From positions 221,344-285,343 of the forward strand of contig JAJPHZ010000039.1 in NCBI GenBank assembly GCA_021325025.1: 64,000 nt of DNA, in the 5' to 3' direction. The notes below the pieces were generated by a model. That model did no database searches and had not been told where the DNA came from. It saw only the letters and a list, made by a program, of their open reading frames with translations. Shown here one piece after another: positions 51,708 through 60,300 of this stretch. The DNA comes from Pseudomonadota bacterium (lineage in GTDB: Bacteria > Desulfobacterota > Binatia > Binatales > Binataceae). The first letter of the stretch is position 1; every line of letters begins with the position of its first letter. The translations under genes were made by a program, and so were the position numbers.

Positions 51708-52910
51708 ATGGCAGCGAATGGCAAAGCTTTGGTGGTCGACGGCGACGGCCATGTCATGGAGCCGCCGACCCTGTGGGCGGAGCGGATGGATCACAAAAAG
51801 TGGGGTGACCTGATCCCGCACCTGGTGTCAGAGGAGGACGGCGTCTTCGTCGGCAACGTCTGCCGCGGCGGCGGCCTCAAGATGGTCCAGAAGCTCGCCG
51901 CCGAGCGCGGAATGACGGCGGAAGAGTTCATGGCCCCGACCGCTAAGATGATCGCCGAAGCCGGCGGCTTCGATCCGCATGAACGGATCAAGGTGATGGA
52001 CCGCGACGGGATGGACGCGGCGGTCATCTATCCGTCCACGGCCTTGTTCTTCGGTCCGCTCGATCCGATCGAGGCGTTCCACAATCCCGAGTTCGTGCGC
52101 GATTGTCAGCGTGCGTACAACGAATGGCTGAGCGACTTCTGCTCGGTTGCGCCCAGGCGCCTGTTCGGCCTGGCTGCCGTGCCGTTGCAGAACATCGACA
52201 TGGCGGTTGCCGAAGCCGAGCGCGCCGTCAACAAGCTGGGGCTTAAGGGCGTTTTCATCCGCCCCTCCGCGTACATCGACGAATTGCCCTTCAGCCACAG
52301 CGTTTACGACCGCTTCTGGGCGGCCTGCCAGGATTTGGATATTCCTGTCGCGCTGCATCCCGGCGTTCATATCGACACGCCCGGTGCGTGCCGCCATTTC
52401 CGCCTGGTGCGCCCAAGTCCGTGCGTTACCGATACCAACTCCAACGTCGATCCGATCTACGGCGGCTCGGGGCTGGGCCAGGCGGTAGGCAATCCGGTGG
52501 ACATGATGGTGTCGATGGGACGCCTGCTGATGGGCGGCGTGTGCGAGCGCTTCCCGCGCCTTAACTTCATCTTCCTGGAGTCGGGTGGCGGATGGTGTCC
52601 CACGCAGCTTGAGCGGATGGACGAGAAGGTCGAGACGTTCTGGCTGGAGCGGCGATGGCTCAAGATGCTGCCCAGCGAGTATTTCAAGCGCCAATGCTAT
52701 GTCAGCTTCGATCCCGGCGAATGGAATCTGGTGGCATGCGCCGAGTTCCTGGGCCCCGACCGGGTTATCTGGGCGTCGGACTACCCGCATCCGGAATACC
52801 GGACCACGGTGATCAGCCAGTTGAAGTCCAAAATCGGCTCACTGCCGGAAGAGGCGCAGCGTCTGATATTGGGACGCAACGCGGTGCGCGCCTACCGGCT
52901 GCCGCTCTGA
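51708..52910 (+). CDS. Amidohydrolase-2 family protein
   Basis: A 400-residue PF04909 protein with VVDGDGHVMEPPTLW (N-terminal metal site), VALHPGVHID (second His), FLESGGGWCPTQLERMD and WASDYPHPE (terminal Asp). The metal centre looks intact. It shares the overall plan with the protein at 48269-49387, which suggests paralogues with related substrates. The VOC gene follows 15 bases after its stop, so these two are probably co-translated. Confidence 0.85.
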   Translation: MAANGKALVVDGDGHVMEPPTLWAERMDHKKWGDLIPHLVSEEDGVFVGNVCRGGGLKMVQKLAAERGMTAEEFMAPTAKMIAEAGGFDPHERIKVMDRDGMDAAVIYPSTALFFGPLDPIEAFHNPEFVRDCQRAYNEWLSDFCSVAPRRLFGLAAVPLQNIDMAVAEAERAVNKLGLKGVFIRPSAYIDELPFSHSVYDRFWAACQDLDIPVALHPGVHIDTPGACRHFRLVRPSPCVTDTNSNVDPIYGGSGLGQAVGNPVDMMVSMGRLLMGGVCERFPRLNFIFLESGGGWCPTQLERMDEKVETFWLERRWLKMLPSEYFKRQCYVSFDPGEWNLVACAEFLGPDRVIWASDYPHPEYRTTVISQLKSKIGSLPEEAQRLILGRNAVRAYRLPL

Positions 52911-52925
52911 ACTCAAGGAGGAAAC

Positions 52926-53795
52926 ATGTTTGCTCCCGAAAAACTGCTCCACATGACGCACGTCGCCAAAGACCAGGCGCAGCGGCGCGAACTGGAACGC
53001 TTTTACCTGGAGGTCTTCGCGGCGCAAACCTATTACGAAGCGCGCCCGGTCGAGGGATTGGATCGCGACGAGACGTTGATACTGATTGGCGAACTGTGCC
53101 TGATTCCGCAATGCTCAACCAACCTGGAATCCGAGCAGGGCAAGCTGCGTGCCTCGTTCGCGGGGCGTTTCGCGCAGATGGCGATCAAGATCCCGGAGGT
53201 TGAATCCACCGACGCGCACTTCCGTCAGCACGGGCTGCATCCCATCTGCCTGCATCCTGCCTACCAGAAGATCTTTTTCATGACCGATCCGAAAGAGACG
53301 CTGGACATCCGCTTTGAGCTGTGCGCCGTCGAGATGCCCAACGACCTGCGGCTGCGCCCGGGATGGTCGGCGAGTTGGTGGCGCGACAGCCATCCGCTGG
53401 GCATCGAGAAGCTGGCGAGCATCGGCACCGCGACCGGCGATCTGGCCCGGGCGTCGCGCTTTTACAAGGAAGTGTTCGGGCTTAAATCGCTGGGGCAGCG
53501 CGAGATTGCCGAAGAAGGCGCCAAATCCGAGGCCTTCCGCATCGGGAGCAAGAGTCCGTTCGTGATCGAGGCGATGGAGCCGGCGGGCAAGGGCACGCCG
53601 CTTTTCGAGTACGTGTCGAAATACGGCGGCGGGATCTACTCGGTCAGCTTCAAAGTCAAGTCGCTCAAGGCCGCGGCCGACTACCTGAAGGCCAAGGGGC
53701 TGCGCCTGGTCGGCGATTCCAAACGCCGCGTGACCATCGATCCGCGCGACGCCTTCGGCGTCACCTTCACGATGGTGGAGCAGGAGCTGGGGTGA
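52926..53795 (+). CDS. Two-domain VOC-fold protein
   Basis: A 289-residue protein with two VOC-type modules. The N-terminal one starts LLHMTHVAKDQAQRRELERF and the C-terminal one near residue 155 starts GIEKLASIGTATGDLARASR, with YSVSFKVKSLKAAADYL as inner strand. It follows the amidohydrolase gene by 15 bases with AAGGAGG upstream. It might act as an extradiol dioxygenase-like or isomerase-like enzyme on the same substrate; the metal ligands are not clear enough to decide. Confidence 0.75.
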   Translation: MFAPEKLLHMTHVAKDQAQRRELERFYLEVFAAQTYYEARPVEGLDRDETLILIGELCLIPQCSTNLESEQGKLRASFAGRFAQMAIKIPEVESTDAHFRQHGLHPICLHPAYQKIFFMTDPKETLDIRFELCAVEMPNDLRLRPGWSASWWRDSHPLGIEKLASIGTATGDLARASRFYKEVFGLKSLGQREIAEEGAKSEAFRIGSKSPFVIEAMEPAGKGTPLFEYVSKYGGGIYSVSFKVKSLKAAADYLKAKGLRLVGDSKRRVTIDPRDAFGVTFTMVEQELG

Positions 53796-54184
53796 AGGCC
53801 GGGCAAATGATTGGGTAAGCGCGTTCATTCGCGCGGCAACGGCTGCCAACTCCTGCGTCCGTAGGGCGGACTGCATGGGCGTCTATTCATCGGCGGTCAC
53901 CGGGGGGCTGGCGACCGAGGCTGTGGTGGGCGTCACCGCGGGTTGAAGCACGATTCGAGCACCATCCTTTGCGACGCGCTTGTCAGTCTGCCCAAATCAC
54001 CGCTTACCGATTTTATCGGCAGCCTTCAGTTCAAACTCTGAGCGCCGTTGACGTGCCGCTTTTCGCTGGGAAGTCTGTGCAGGCCTTTGCAGCAGTTTGA
54101 CCTGTATCGCGACTTTGCTAAGAGTGTGACAAGCCTTAATCTTTGGCCGTAAGAACTTGGTCGGACCTGTCAGGGGAGGGCGAC
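53796..54184. other. 389-base gene-free gap
   Basis: The gap separates the VOC gene from the next amidohydrolase operon. A 23-codon ATG frame at 53875 and a reverse frame at 53997-54200 are too short and featureless to call genes. Local GC falls near 54090-54150 and a promoter for the downstream gene probably lies there, but no good hexamer pair was found. Confidence 0.4.
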
Positions 54185-55405
54185 ATGAGTCAGGAGCCAT
54201 ATATACTCATCACCGCGGATACGCACGCGGGCGGCAGTCATGCGCAGTATCGCGAGTACCTCGATCCGCAATGGCGCGAGGCGTTTGACCAATGGCGGGG
54301 CGGGTACAAAAACCCCTCCCAGGAGCACTACGGCTCCAAGAAGATGCGCAACTGGGATTTCGGCATCCGCAACAAGGATCAGGACAGCCAGGGCGTGGTC
54401 GGCGAAGTCGTGTTTCCCAACACCGTGCCGCCGTTCTACCGTACCAGCATCGTCACCGCTCATCCGCCGAAACCCGAGGAATACGAGCGGTGCCTGGCCG
54501 GTATCCGCGCGCACAATCGCTGGCTGGCGGATTTCTGCAACGAAGACCCGGTGCGCCGGGCCGGGATCGGCCTGATCCTGCCCAACGACTTCGACGAGGC
54601 CATCAAGGATATCGAGTTCATCGCCAAAGCCGGGCTGCGCGGCGGCGTGCTTCTGCCGCTCATCCCTCCCGATGCTACCTGGCTCAAACCGCTTTACGAC
54701 CCCGCGTGGGAACGCGTATTCGCCGCCATCCAGGACCATGACCTCGTGATGAACCAGCATACCGGCCAGGGTCTGCCGCAGTATGGCGAGGGTGCCGTGG
54801 CGGAATCGATCTGGATCCAGGACGTGACGTTTTACGGACAGGCCGGCTATCGGCACCTGATGATGAGCGGGGTGTACGAGAAGTTCCCCAGGCTCAAGCA
54901 CATCCTGACCGAGTCTGGATGCGCCTGGGTGCCGGCGGTGCTCAATTCGATGGACCGCGCCTACTACGCCATCAAAGCGGGCTCCCAGGGCGAGATGAAC
55001 TACAAGGGAATGGAACTCCCGCTCAAGCGGCCGCCCAGTGAGTATGCCAGGGAGCACTGCTACTACGGTGCGAGCTTCCCCAGCAAAGCCGATCTCGCCG
55101 GCATCGAGCAGATCGGTGAGGATCACGTGCTGTGGGGCAATGACTATCCTCACTACGAGGGCACCTTCCCGTATACCCTGGAATCCCTGCGTCTGACGTT
55201 CGGCTCGATGCCGGAGTCGCGCCGGCGCAAGGTGCTGGGGCTCAATGCCGCGGCCCTGTACAAGTTCGACCTGGAGAAGTTGAAGCCGCGGGCGGCCAAG
55301 GTCGGCCCGACGCCGGCGCAGGTGGAAACGCCGCTGCCGCGGGAACAGATTCCCCGCGACAGCATGTGTTATCTGTTTCGCGACGCTCTTGCGGAGGCGC
55401 GCTGA
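54185..55405 (+). CDS. Amidohydrolase-2 family protein with intact metal site
   Basis: A 406-residue PF04909 protein. Metal-site segments are ITADTHAGG, MNQHTGQGL, LTESGCAWVPAVL and WGNDYPHYEG. The C-terminal tail (about 345-406) is longer than in the other copies. ATG 54185 is chosen because GGGGAGGG precedes it; the frame upstream from 54143 adds no conserved residues. Its stop is three bases before a paralogue that has lost its metal ligands, so the two probably form a complex or act in sequence. Confidence 0.85.
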   Translation: MSQEPYILITADTHAGGSHAQYREYLDPQWREAFDQWRGGYKNPSQEHYGSKKMRNWDFGIRNKDQDSQGVVGEVVFPNTVPPFYRTSIVTAHPPKPEEYERCLAGIRAHNRWLADFCNEDPVRRAGIGLILPNDFDEAIKDIEFIAKAGLRGGVLLPLIPPDATWLKPLYDPAWERVFAAIQDHDLVMNQHTGQGLPQYGEGAVAESIWIQDVTFYGQAGYRHLMMSGVYEKFPRLKHILTESGCAWVPAVLNSMDRAYYAIKAGSQGEMNYKGMELPLKRPPSEYAREHCYYGASFPSKADLAGIEQIGEDHVLWGNDYPHYEGTFPYTLESLRLTFGSMPESRRRKVLGLNAAALYKFDLEKLKPRAAKVGPTPAQVETPLPREQIPRDSMCYLFRDALAEAR

Positions 55406-55408
55406 GCC

Positions 55409-56272
55409 ATGGCTATGCCCACCAACATCGGTATCATCGACACGATGATCGGCTTTCCGGCCGAGGATTTTAAAGTCTACGACTTTATCCGCGCGCAACT
55501 TAAAGATCCTTCGGCCAAGTTCGATTTCCCCGTCGAATACATGTTCAAGAACGTGCCCAAGGAATTGTACGGAACGGGAAAAGATCCCATTTCGATCACT
55601 CTGCACGAGATGGATCGGTGGGGCATCGAGATCGGTCTCATCGGTGTGGGCGGGGAGGTCACAAGAAAGGCGCTCAAGGATCATCCCGACCGCTTCCTCC
55701 CCATTGGCAATGTCGACCCCAACCGCGGCGTGGACGGACTGCGCGATATGGTGCGGCAGTACGAAACCTACGGCGTACGTGCTTTCAGTGCGTTCAACGC
55801 CGGCTACAATCCGCAGGTCGGTCTGGGCGACCCGTTGATGTACCCGATCTACGCCAAGTGCGTCGAGCTGGGCGTTCCGATCTTTGCCTGCGCCGGAGTG
55901 CCGGGGCCGAGGTTCCCGATGTGGCCGCAGGAGGTGCGCCTGATCGATCGCGTAATGTACGACTTCCCTGAGCTCGTGTTCGTGACCCGTCACGGCTGCG
56001 AGCCGTGGGAAGACCTGGCCGTCAAGCTGATGCTGAAATGGCCCAACCTCTATTACTCGACCTCCGCCTTCGCGCCCAAGCATTACCCCGAAGCCATCAT
56101 CCGTTATGCCAACAGCCGCGGCGCGGACAAGGTAATCTATGCCGGCTACTTTCCGATGGGCCTGTCGCTTGAGCGGATTATGACCGACATGAAGTCGGTG
56201 CCGTTCAAGGATCACGTCTGGCCCAAGTTCCTGCGCGAAAATGCCCGCAAGGTGTTGAAGCTGGACAAATAA
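55409..56272 (+). CDS. Amidohydrolase-2-like protein lacking metal ligands (probable pseudoenzyme)
   Basis: A 287-residue protein clearly of the PF04909 fold (WGIEIGLIGVGGEV, FLPIGNVDPNRGVDGLRDMV, YSTSAFAPKHYPEAIIRYA). The N-terminal metal His is Met or Ile (IIDTMIGFP), the barrel His is replaced in FACAGVPGPR, and the terminal Asp-Tyr-Pro-His has become AGYFPMG. Only a His in VTRHGCEPWED remains. Hydrolase chemistry with a standard metal centre is therefore unlikely. It begins three bases after the intact paralogue, which favours a heteromeric or regulatory role. Confidence 0.8.
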   Translation: MAMPTNIGIIDTMIGFPAEDFKVYDFIRAQLKDPSAKFDFPVEYMFKNVPKELYGTGKDPISITLHEMDRWGIEIGLIGVGGEVTRKALKDHPDRFLPIGNVDPNRGVDGLRDMVRQYETYGVRAFSAFNAGYNPQVGLGDPLMYPIYAKCVELGVPIFACAGVPGPRFPMWPQEVRLIDRVMYDFPELVFVTRHGCEPWEDLAVKLMLKWPNLYYSTSAFAPKHYPEAIIRYANSRGADKVIYAGYFPMGLSLERIMTDMKSVPFKDHVWPKFLRENARKVLKLDK

Positions 56273-56401
56273 GCGGGTCCCCGGATCTTCGCGCCTTTCA
56301 TCTGCTGATTTTCCACAAGCCGCTGGCGCACTCCCTTATCCCGGAGCTACCATTAGATGAGGGAGCAGAGTTGCTGCAGCGGGTGAGGAGGCGCAAGCCC
56401 A

Positions 56402-57571
56402 ATGCGTACCGACCTGTTGCCGGGCGAAGGCGGGGTTGACGGCGGCATTCGGCCGGCTATTGCCCAGCCGTTTCGCCGGTGCGGTTTTCTTCCGGATGTG
56501 GATCCGCTGGGCGCGTTTCCGTCGGATTCGGAATTCGCGATCCTCGATGAGATCGGCCGCGATCTTCCCAGCCTGCTGCACGATCGCGGTTTTCGGCGCT
56601 ACGCGCGATCGCTGAAAATTCCGTTATGGCCCGAGGGCCGCGCGCGGCCCAACGATCTGCCGCAGCTCAGACTGTATTACGTGCGTACGGGTTTTCTCGC
56701 TTCGGCCTACATCAACCAGGTGGGCGAGGAACCGGCCACCATGCTGCCCGCCAACCTGGCTGCCGCACTGTGCCGCGCCTGCAAGCTGCTCAGGCGTCCT
56801 CCCATTCTCAGCTACGACGGCTACGCGCTGTATAACTGGAAGCGGTTTCGCAAGGACGGACCGATTGCGCTGGGCAATATCGATACCATTCAGAACTTCG
56901 TCCATCTCTACGATGAGCACTGGTTTATTCTTGTGCATGTCGAAATCGAAGCGCTCGCGGCGCGCATCCTCAACGCCATTGCCGAGGTGCAGGCCGCGTT
57001 ATGCAACGGCGATATGGCTGTAATAGATGGTGCGTTGTGGACCATCGCCGGGGCCGTCAACGATCAGATCCGGGCACTGCGCCGAATACCGGAAAAGATG
57101 GATTCGACTTTGTACTACAAGACTTTCCGGCCGTATATCCGTTTTTTCGAAAACGTTGTGTACGAAGGTGTGACAGCCAACGGCGACGCCGATAGCGCGC
57201 CGGTGCGGATGAACTTCCGGGGCGAAACCGGTGCACAGAGCAGCATCATGCCAACCCTGGTTGCGTTAATGAAAATCCCGCACCGGCCTTCGATGCTCAC
57301 CAATCATCTGGCCGACATGCGCAACTATATGCCGCCCGAGCATCGCGCTGTGATCGAGTCGGTGGAGGCGATGCCGAGTTTGCGCGAGGCTGCGGACAAG
57401 CACGCCTTCAACGCGGTACTGGACGCGATGGCCGAATTCCGCTCGATCCATTACGGCTGGGCGCAGGAGTACATCAATCGATGGACTGATGATCCGCGCG
57501 GCACCGGTGGCACGCCCTACATGCAATGGTTGCAGCAGCTAATCGAGGAGACGAGAGCGTTCAAGAAATAA
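56402..57571 (+). CDS. Indoleamine 2,3-dioxygenase-like haem protein
   Basis: A 389-residue helical protein. The block RPPILSYDGYALYNWKR corresponds to the IDO region before the active site. VYEGVTAN and NFRGETGAQSSIMPTL match the IDO haem pocket, with the AQSS loop conserved. SIHYGWAQEYI carries the proximal haem His near residue 350, followed by the IDO C-terminal signature GTGGTPYMQWLQQLIEETR. It would open the indole ring of tryptophan or a related indole with O2. No kynurenine pathway partner was recognised except that ACMSD belongs to the neighbouring amidohydrolase-2 family. ATG 56402 follows GAGGAGG by about 12 bases. Confidence 0.85.
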   Translation: MRTDLLPGEGGVDGGIRPAIAQPFRRCGFLPDVDPLGAFPSDSEFAILDEIGRDLPSLLHDRGFRRYARSLKIPLWPEGRARPNDLPQLRLYYVRTGFLASAYINQVGEEPATMLPANLAAALCRACKLLRRPPILSYDGYALYNWKRFRKDGPIALGNIDTIQNFVHLYDEHWFILVHVEIEALAARILNAIAEVQAALCNGDMAVIDGALWTIAGAVNDQIRALRRIPEKMDSTLYYKTFRPYIRFFENVVYEGVTANGDADSAPVRMNFRGETGAQSSIMPTLVALMKIPHRPSMLTNHLADMRNYMPPEHRAVIESVEAMPSLREAADKHAFNAVLDAMAEFRSIHYGWAQEYINRWTDDPRGTGGTPYMQWLQQLIEETRAFKK

Positions 57572-57743
57572 CCTGACCCCGGAACCGGAAGAGGAAATCA
57601 AAGTCCTCATCGGCTTACATTGCGGTGCCGATAAAATCGACCGTCCCGGAACGGGGAGGGCAGAACACGCTTGGCGCGGCAGGGCCAATCCAGCCCTGAT
57701 TGTTCGAAAAATCGACAGTCCGTTTCAGGAAAGGGGCGGGGGC
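57572..57743. repeat. Intergenic GC-rich repeat cluster
   Basis: Between convergent genes there are several related strings: CTGACCCCGGAACCGGAAG, CCCGGAACGGGGAGGGCAG and CAGGAAAGGGGCGGGGG followed by CAGGTTTCTGCG. They resemble the hairpin after the F420-type gene at 26354-26412. ATAAAATCGACCGTCCCGG and AAAAATCGACAGTCCG are also near copies of each other (57630s and 57710s), so at least two units are present. Confidence 0.5.
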
Positions 57744-58958
57744 TCAGGTTTCTGCGAGCGGCCCGTAGCCGAGATGGGTCATCAGCTCACAGCCATCGGG
57801 CGTGATTGCGACCGTCTCTCTGCTCAGGTAGCCGCCAACTCCCTGCTGCCAGACATATCCGGCAACCGACAGCACCATACCCGGCTCCAGAATTGCGCCG
57901 GCGTCAGCCTCCGCGCCCAGTGCCGTGCCGATCAGCGGCGGCTCCCAACCCATGCCGACGCCGTTGGCGATCGGAAAAGGCGGCAGCGGTTCGCCCGCAT
58001 CTGCGTACGCTTGGCGCAGCGCGGCGCCGTTGTTGCCGGCACGCAGTTGAGCGCGCAGCGCATCCCACAGCCGCATCCATCGGTGGAACAGCGCGCGCTG
58101 GGCCGGCTTGATTTCGCTCCCCGGTCCCATGCACGGCCACGTGCGTCCGACGCTGCCTTCGTATCCCGCGTACAATACGCCGCTGCTGAGCGCGACCAGG
58201 TCGCCCTCGTTGATCGAGCGTTGACCAGGCAGCAGGCGCACAGGCGGAACCTGGGAGCGATCGGCATTGCGCGGTGTGGCGCAAAATGTTCCTTCCACGG
58301 CGGGCGCGGTAACGTTGAAGGCTGCCATCCGCTGCTCGAACACTCCCAGCAAGTCGGCCTCGCGTATGCCCGGACGCAGCGCGTCGATCGATGCGCTGAG
58401 CGCGGCTTCGGCGATTGCGCAGGCGGTGCGGATGCATTGGAGTTCGTCCGGGGTCTTGATGCGGCGGGCGGCGCGCAGCGCGGCCTCGCCGTCAACCAGT
58501 TCAGCGTTTGGCGCGGCTGCTCTGATTAATCCTTCGAACAACGGACTTATCGAATCGACGCCGATCCGCCGCGCCCTGGCCAACGGTGCGAGCTGCTTGA
58601 TGCGCTCTATAGTAGTCATCGGATTGAAGGAAAGCGCGTAGAGATGATCGGCGGGAATTTCGGGCGGAATACCGTCGTCCCAGGTCGAAAGCAAAAACAG
58701 CTCGCCGGTTTCCCTGACCAGTACGCAAGAGGGGCCGAAGCCGTGCCCGCCGCCCATCCACAGCCGACGCGCACCCGTCAGGTAGCGGCCGTTACCGTCG
58801 CGTCCGGTGATCAACGCGTCGATTTGCCGCCGCTCCATCTCGGCCAGGCATCGCGCGCGGCGCGCGCGGCGCATCCGCTCGAAGTCGATTGGTCCGCCGA
58901 ACTCATGCGCCATCGTGCCCGGATTGCGTGCCGTGTATAGCTCGCTCATGTCAGTCAC
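57744..58958 (-). CDS. M24 (Xaa-Pro peptidase/creatinase) family protein with lost metal ligands
   Basis: A 404-residue pita-bread-fold protein. Compared with its upstream neighbour, the two metal Asp residues become Ser (LVALSSGVLY and EGSVGRT), the metal His becomes Asn (FPIANGVGM) and the first Glu is gone (MVLSVAGYVW); only Glu in LSRETVAI remains. A normal dinuclear metal site is therefore not expected. Its ATG shares an ATGA overlap with the stop of the intact paralogue, so both are made together and may form a heterodimer, as M24 proteins often dimerise. ATG 58949 is a less likely alternative. Confidence 0.8.
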   Translation of the reverse strand: MTDMSELYTARNPGTMAHEFGGPIDFERMRRARRARCLAEMERRQIDALITGRDGNGRYLTGARRLWMGGGHGFGPSCVLVRETGELFLLSTWDDGIPPEIPADHLYALSFNPMTTIERIKQLAPLARARRIGVDSISPLFEGLIRAAAPNAELVDGEAALRAARRIKTPDELQCIRTACAIAEAALSASIDALRPGIREADLLGVFEQRMAAFNVTAPAVEGTFCATPRNADRSQVPPVRLLPGQRSINEGDLVALSSGVLYAGYEGSVGRTWPCMGPGSEIKPAQRALFHRWMRLWDALRAQLRAGNNGAALRQAYADAGEPLPPFPIANGVGMGWEPPLIGTALGAEADAGAILEPGMVLSVAGYVWQQGVGGYLSRETVAITPDGCELMTHLGYGPLAET

Positions 58959-60157
58959 TCGTACGGAAAGTAGGAATAGTCAGTCAGGTCGCGGTAGCCG
59001 GTTTCGGTCACCGCGGCAATCACCTCGGCGCGGTAGCCTGCGTGCCCTTCTTCCCACACCGCGGGCTCCAGTACCAACACCATGCCCGGCCCGAGCACGA
59101 TCGAATCGTCGAACTCCTCGCCGAGATTGGATCCGATAAGCGGCATCTCGGCGCTATCGGCGCCGATTCCGTGAATCAGGTAGAGGTGGCTCATCCATGG
59201 CCTGCGGCCGCCCGCCGCGGCGGTTGCGGCCTGCGTCAGCGCGCGGCCGGTTGTGCCGGGCTTTACTCGTTCGAGCACCGCGTCGCGCACCTCGCACCAT
59301 CGCTTGAACTGATCGCGCTGACGCGCACTGGGACGCGGGCGATGACTGACCAGCCAGGTGCGGCCGAAGTCCGAGGCGTAGCCGTTGTACACGATGCCGG
59401 TATCGACCCACAGCACGTCGCCGTCGCGCAGGATGCGGTCGGTGGAGGTCAGCGGAAAGGCGATGTCGCCGTTGACGGTGTGCGGTCCCCACGCCAGCGC
59501 CGGCGCCATCGGCTGCCAGATCGGGTCGACCACGTTGGCGGTGGCGCCCAACTCGAAGATGCGCCGCAGGAACAGACCCATCAGCTCGTTTTGCCGCACG
59601 CCCGGACGCGCCTGCGGTTGAACGTCGTACATCGCCAACTCGTTGATGCGCTGGGCGCGCCGGATGCATTCGATCTCGTCGGCGGTCTTGCAGATGCGCG
59701 CCGCCTGCAGCATCGGCGCGGCATCGGCGATGCGCACATCCGCAAGCAGCCGGGGCAGGGCCGTGTACATCGCAGCAGTATATTCGTCGATAGCCAGCCC
59801 CTCGTTCAGGCGCGTGCCGGCGGCGTCGCGCACCGCGTTGGCCATCGCCCGCACGCCCTCCTCAAGGTCGGGATAAAGCGGGGGATGGATATGATCGGCG
59901 GGCAGTTCAGGCGGCGCTCCTTCGGGATAGGCCGTAAAGAGATGAGGCGCGGACTGGCCCTTGACCGCAACCACGACATTGCGCTCCAAGCCGGCACGGT
60001 CGCCGTCCGCCATCACGTTGCGTGCCCCGCCTGCGTAAGCCACATTGCCGGGGATGATCAGCATCGCCGCGCCCACACCGCGCCGCTCCATCTCGGCCAG
60101 CAGCCTCGTGTAGCGCTCGCGCCGCATCCGTGGAAGATCGAGAATATCGCTGTCCAT
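58955..60157 (-). CDS. M24 family metallopeptidase/hydrolase with intact metal site
   Basis: A 400-residue protein. The five M24 ligands are visible: Asp in VDTGIVY, Asp in SDFGRTW, His in LIHGIG, Glu in LVLEPAV and Glu in YRAEVIAA. The N-terminal creatinase-like domain starts near RMRRERYTRLLAEMERRGV. M24 members cleave Xaa-Pro peptides or act on small molecules such as creatine, ectoine or DMSP; the gene neighbourhood favours a small-molecule substrate. It is the first gene of a two-gene operon with the ligand-less paralogue. ATG 60157 lacks a strong ribosome site. Confidence 0.85.
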   Translation of the reverse strand: MDSDILDLPRMRRERYTRLLAEMERRGVGAAMLIIPGNVAYAGGARNVMADGDRAGLERNVVVAVKGQSAPHLFTAYPEGAPPELPADHIHPPLYPDLEEGVRAMANAVRDAAGTRLNEGLAIDEYTAAMYTALPRLLADVRIADAAPMLQAARICKTADEIECIRRAQRINELAMYDVQPQARPGVRQNELMGLFLRRIFELGATANVVDPIWQPMAPALAWGPHTVNGDIAFPLTSTDRILRDGDVLWVDTGIVYNGYASDFGRTWLVSHRPRPSARQRDQFKRWCEVRDAVLERVKPGTTGRALTQAATAAAGGRRPWMSHLYLIHGIGADSAEMPLIGSNLGEEFDDSIVLGPGMVLVLEPAVWEEGHAGYRAEVIAAVTETGYRDLTDYSYFPYE

Positions 60158-60300
60158 CGGGGCGCAAGTTACAACAAAAGGCGGCTGTCCGCATAGCCCG
60201 CAGTTGACCTGCCGGATACTTGCCCAAGGGCAAGGAGTGCGTGGTCCGGTACGGATTGGGATCGGTCGATACAGTACGCCTGATGGCCCTACTCAGAGTT

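Noticed and set aside
53997..54200. A 67-codon leftward small basic protein
   Set aside because: No ribosome site, no family likeness, and it overlaps the likely promoter and start of the next gene.
54170..56215. A 681-codon leftward open frame
   Set aside because: Antisense to the two amidohydrolase genes and without recognisable domains.
48269..57571. A complete kynurenine pathway
   Set aside because: Only an IDO-like gene and generic amidohydrolase-2 genes are present; formamidase, monooxygenase, kynureninase and 3-hydroxyanthranilate dioxygenase were not found.
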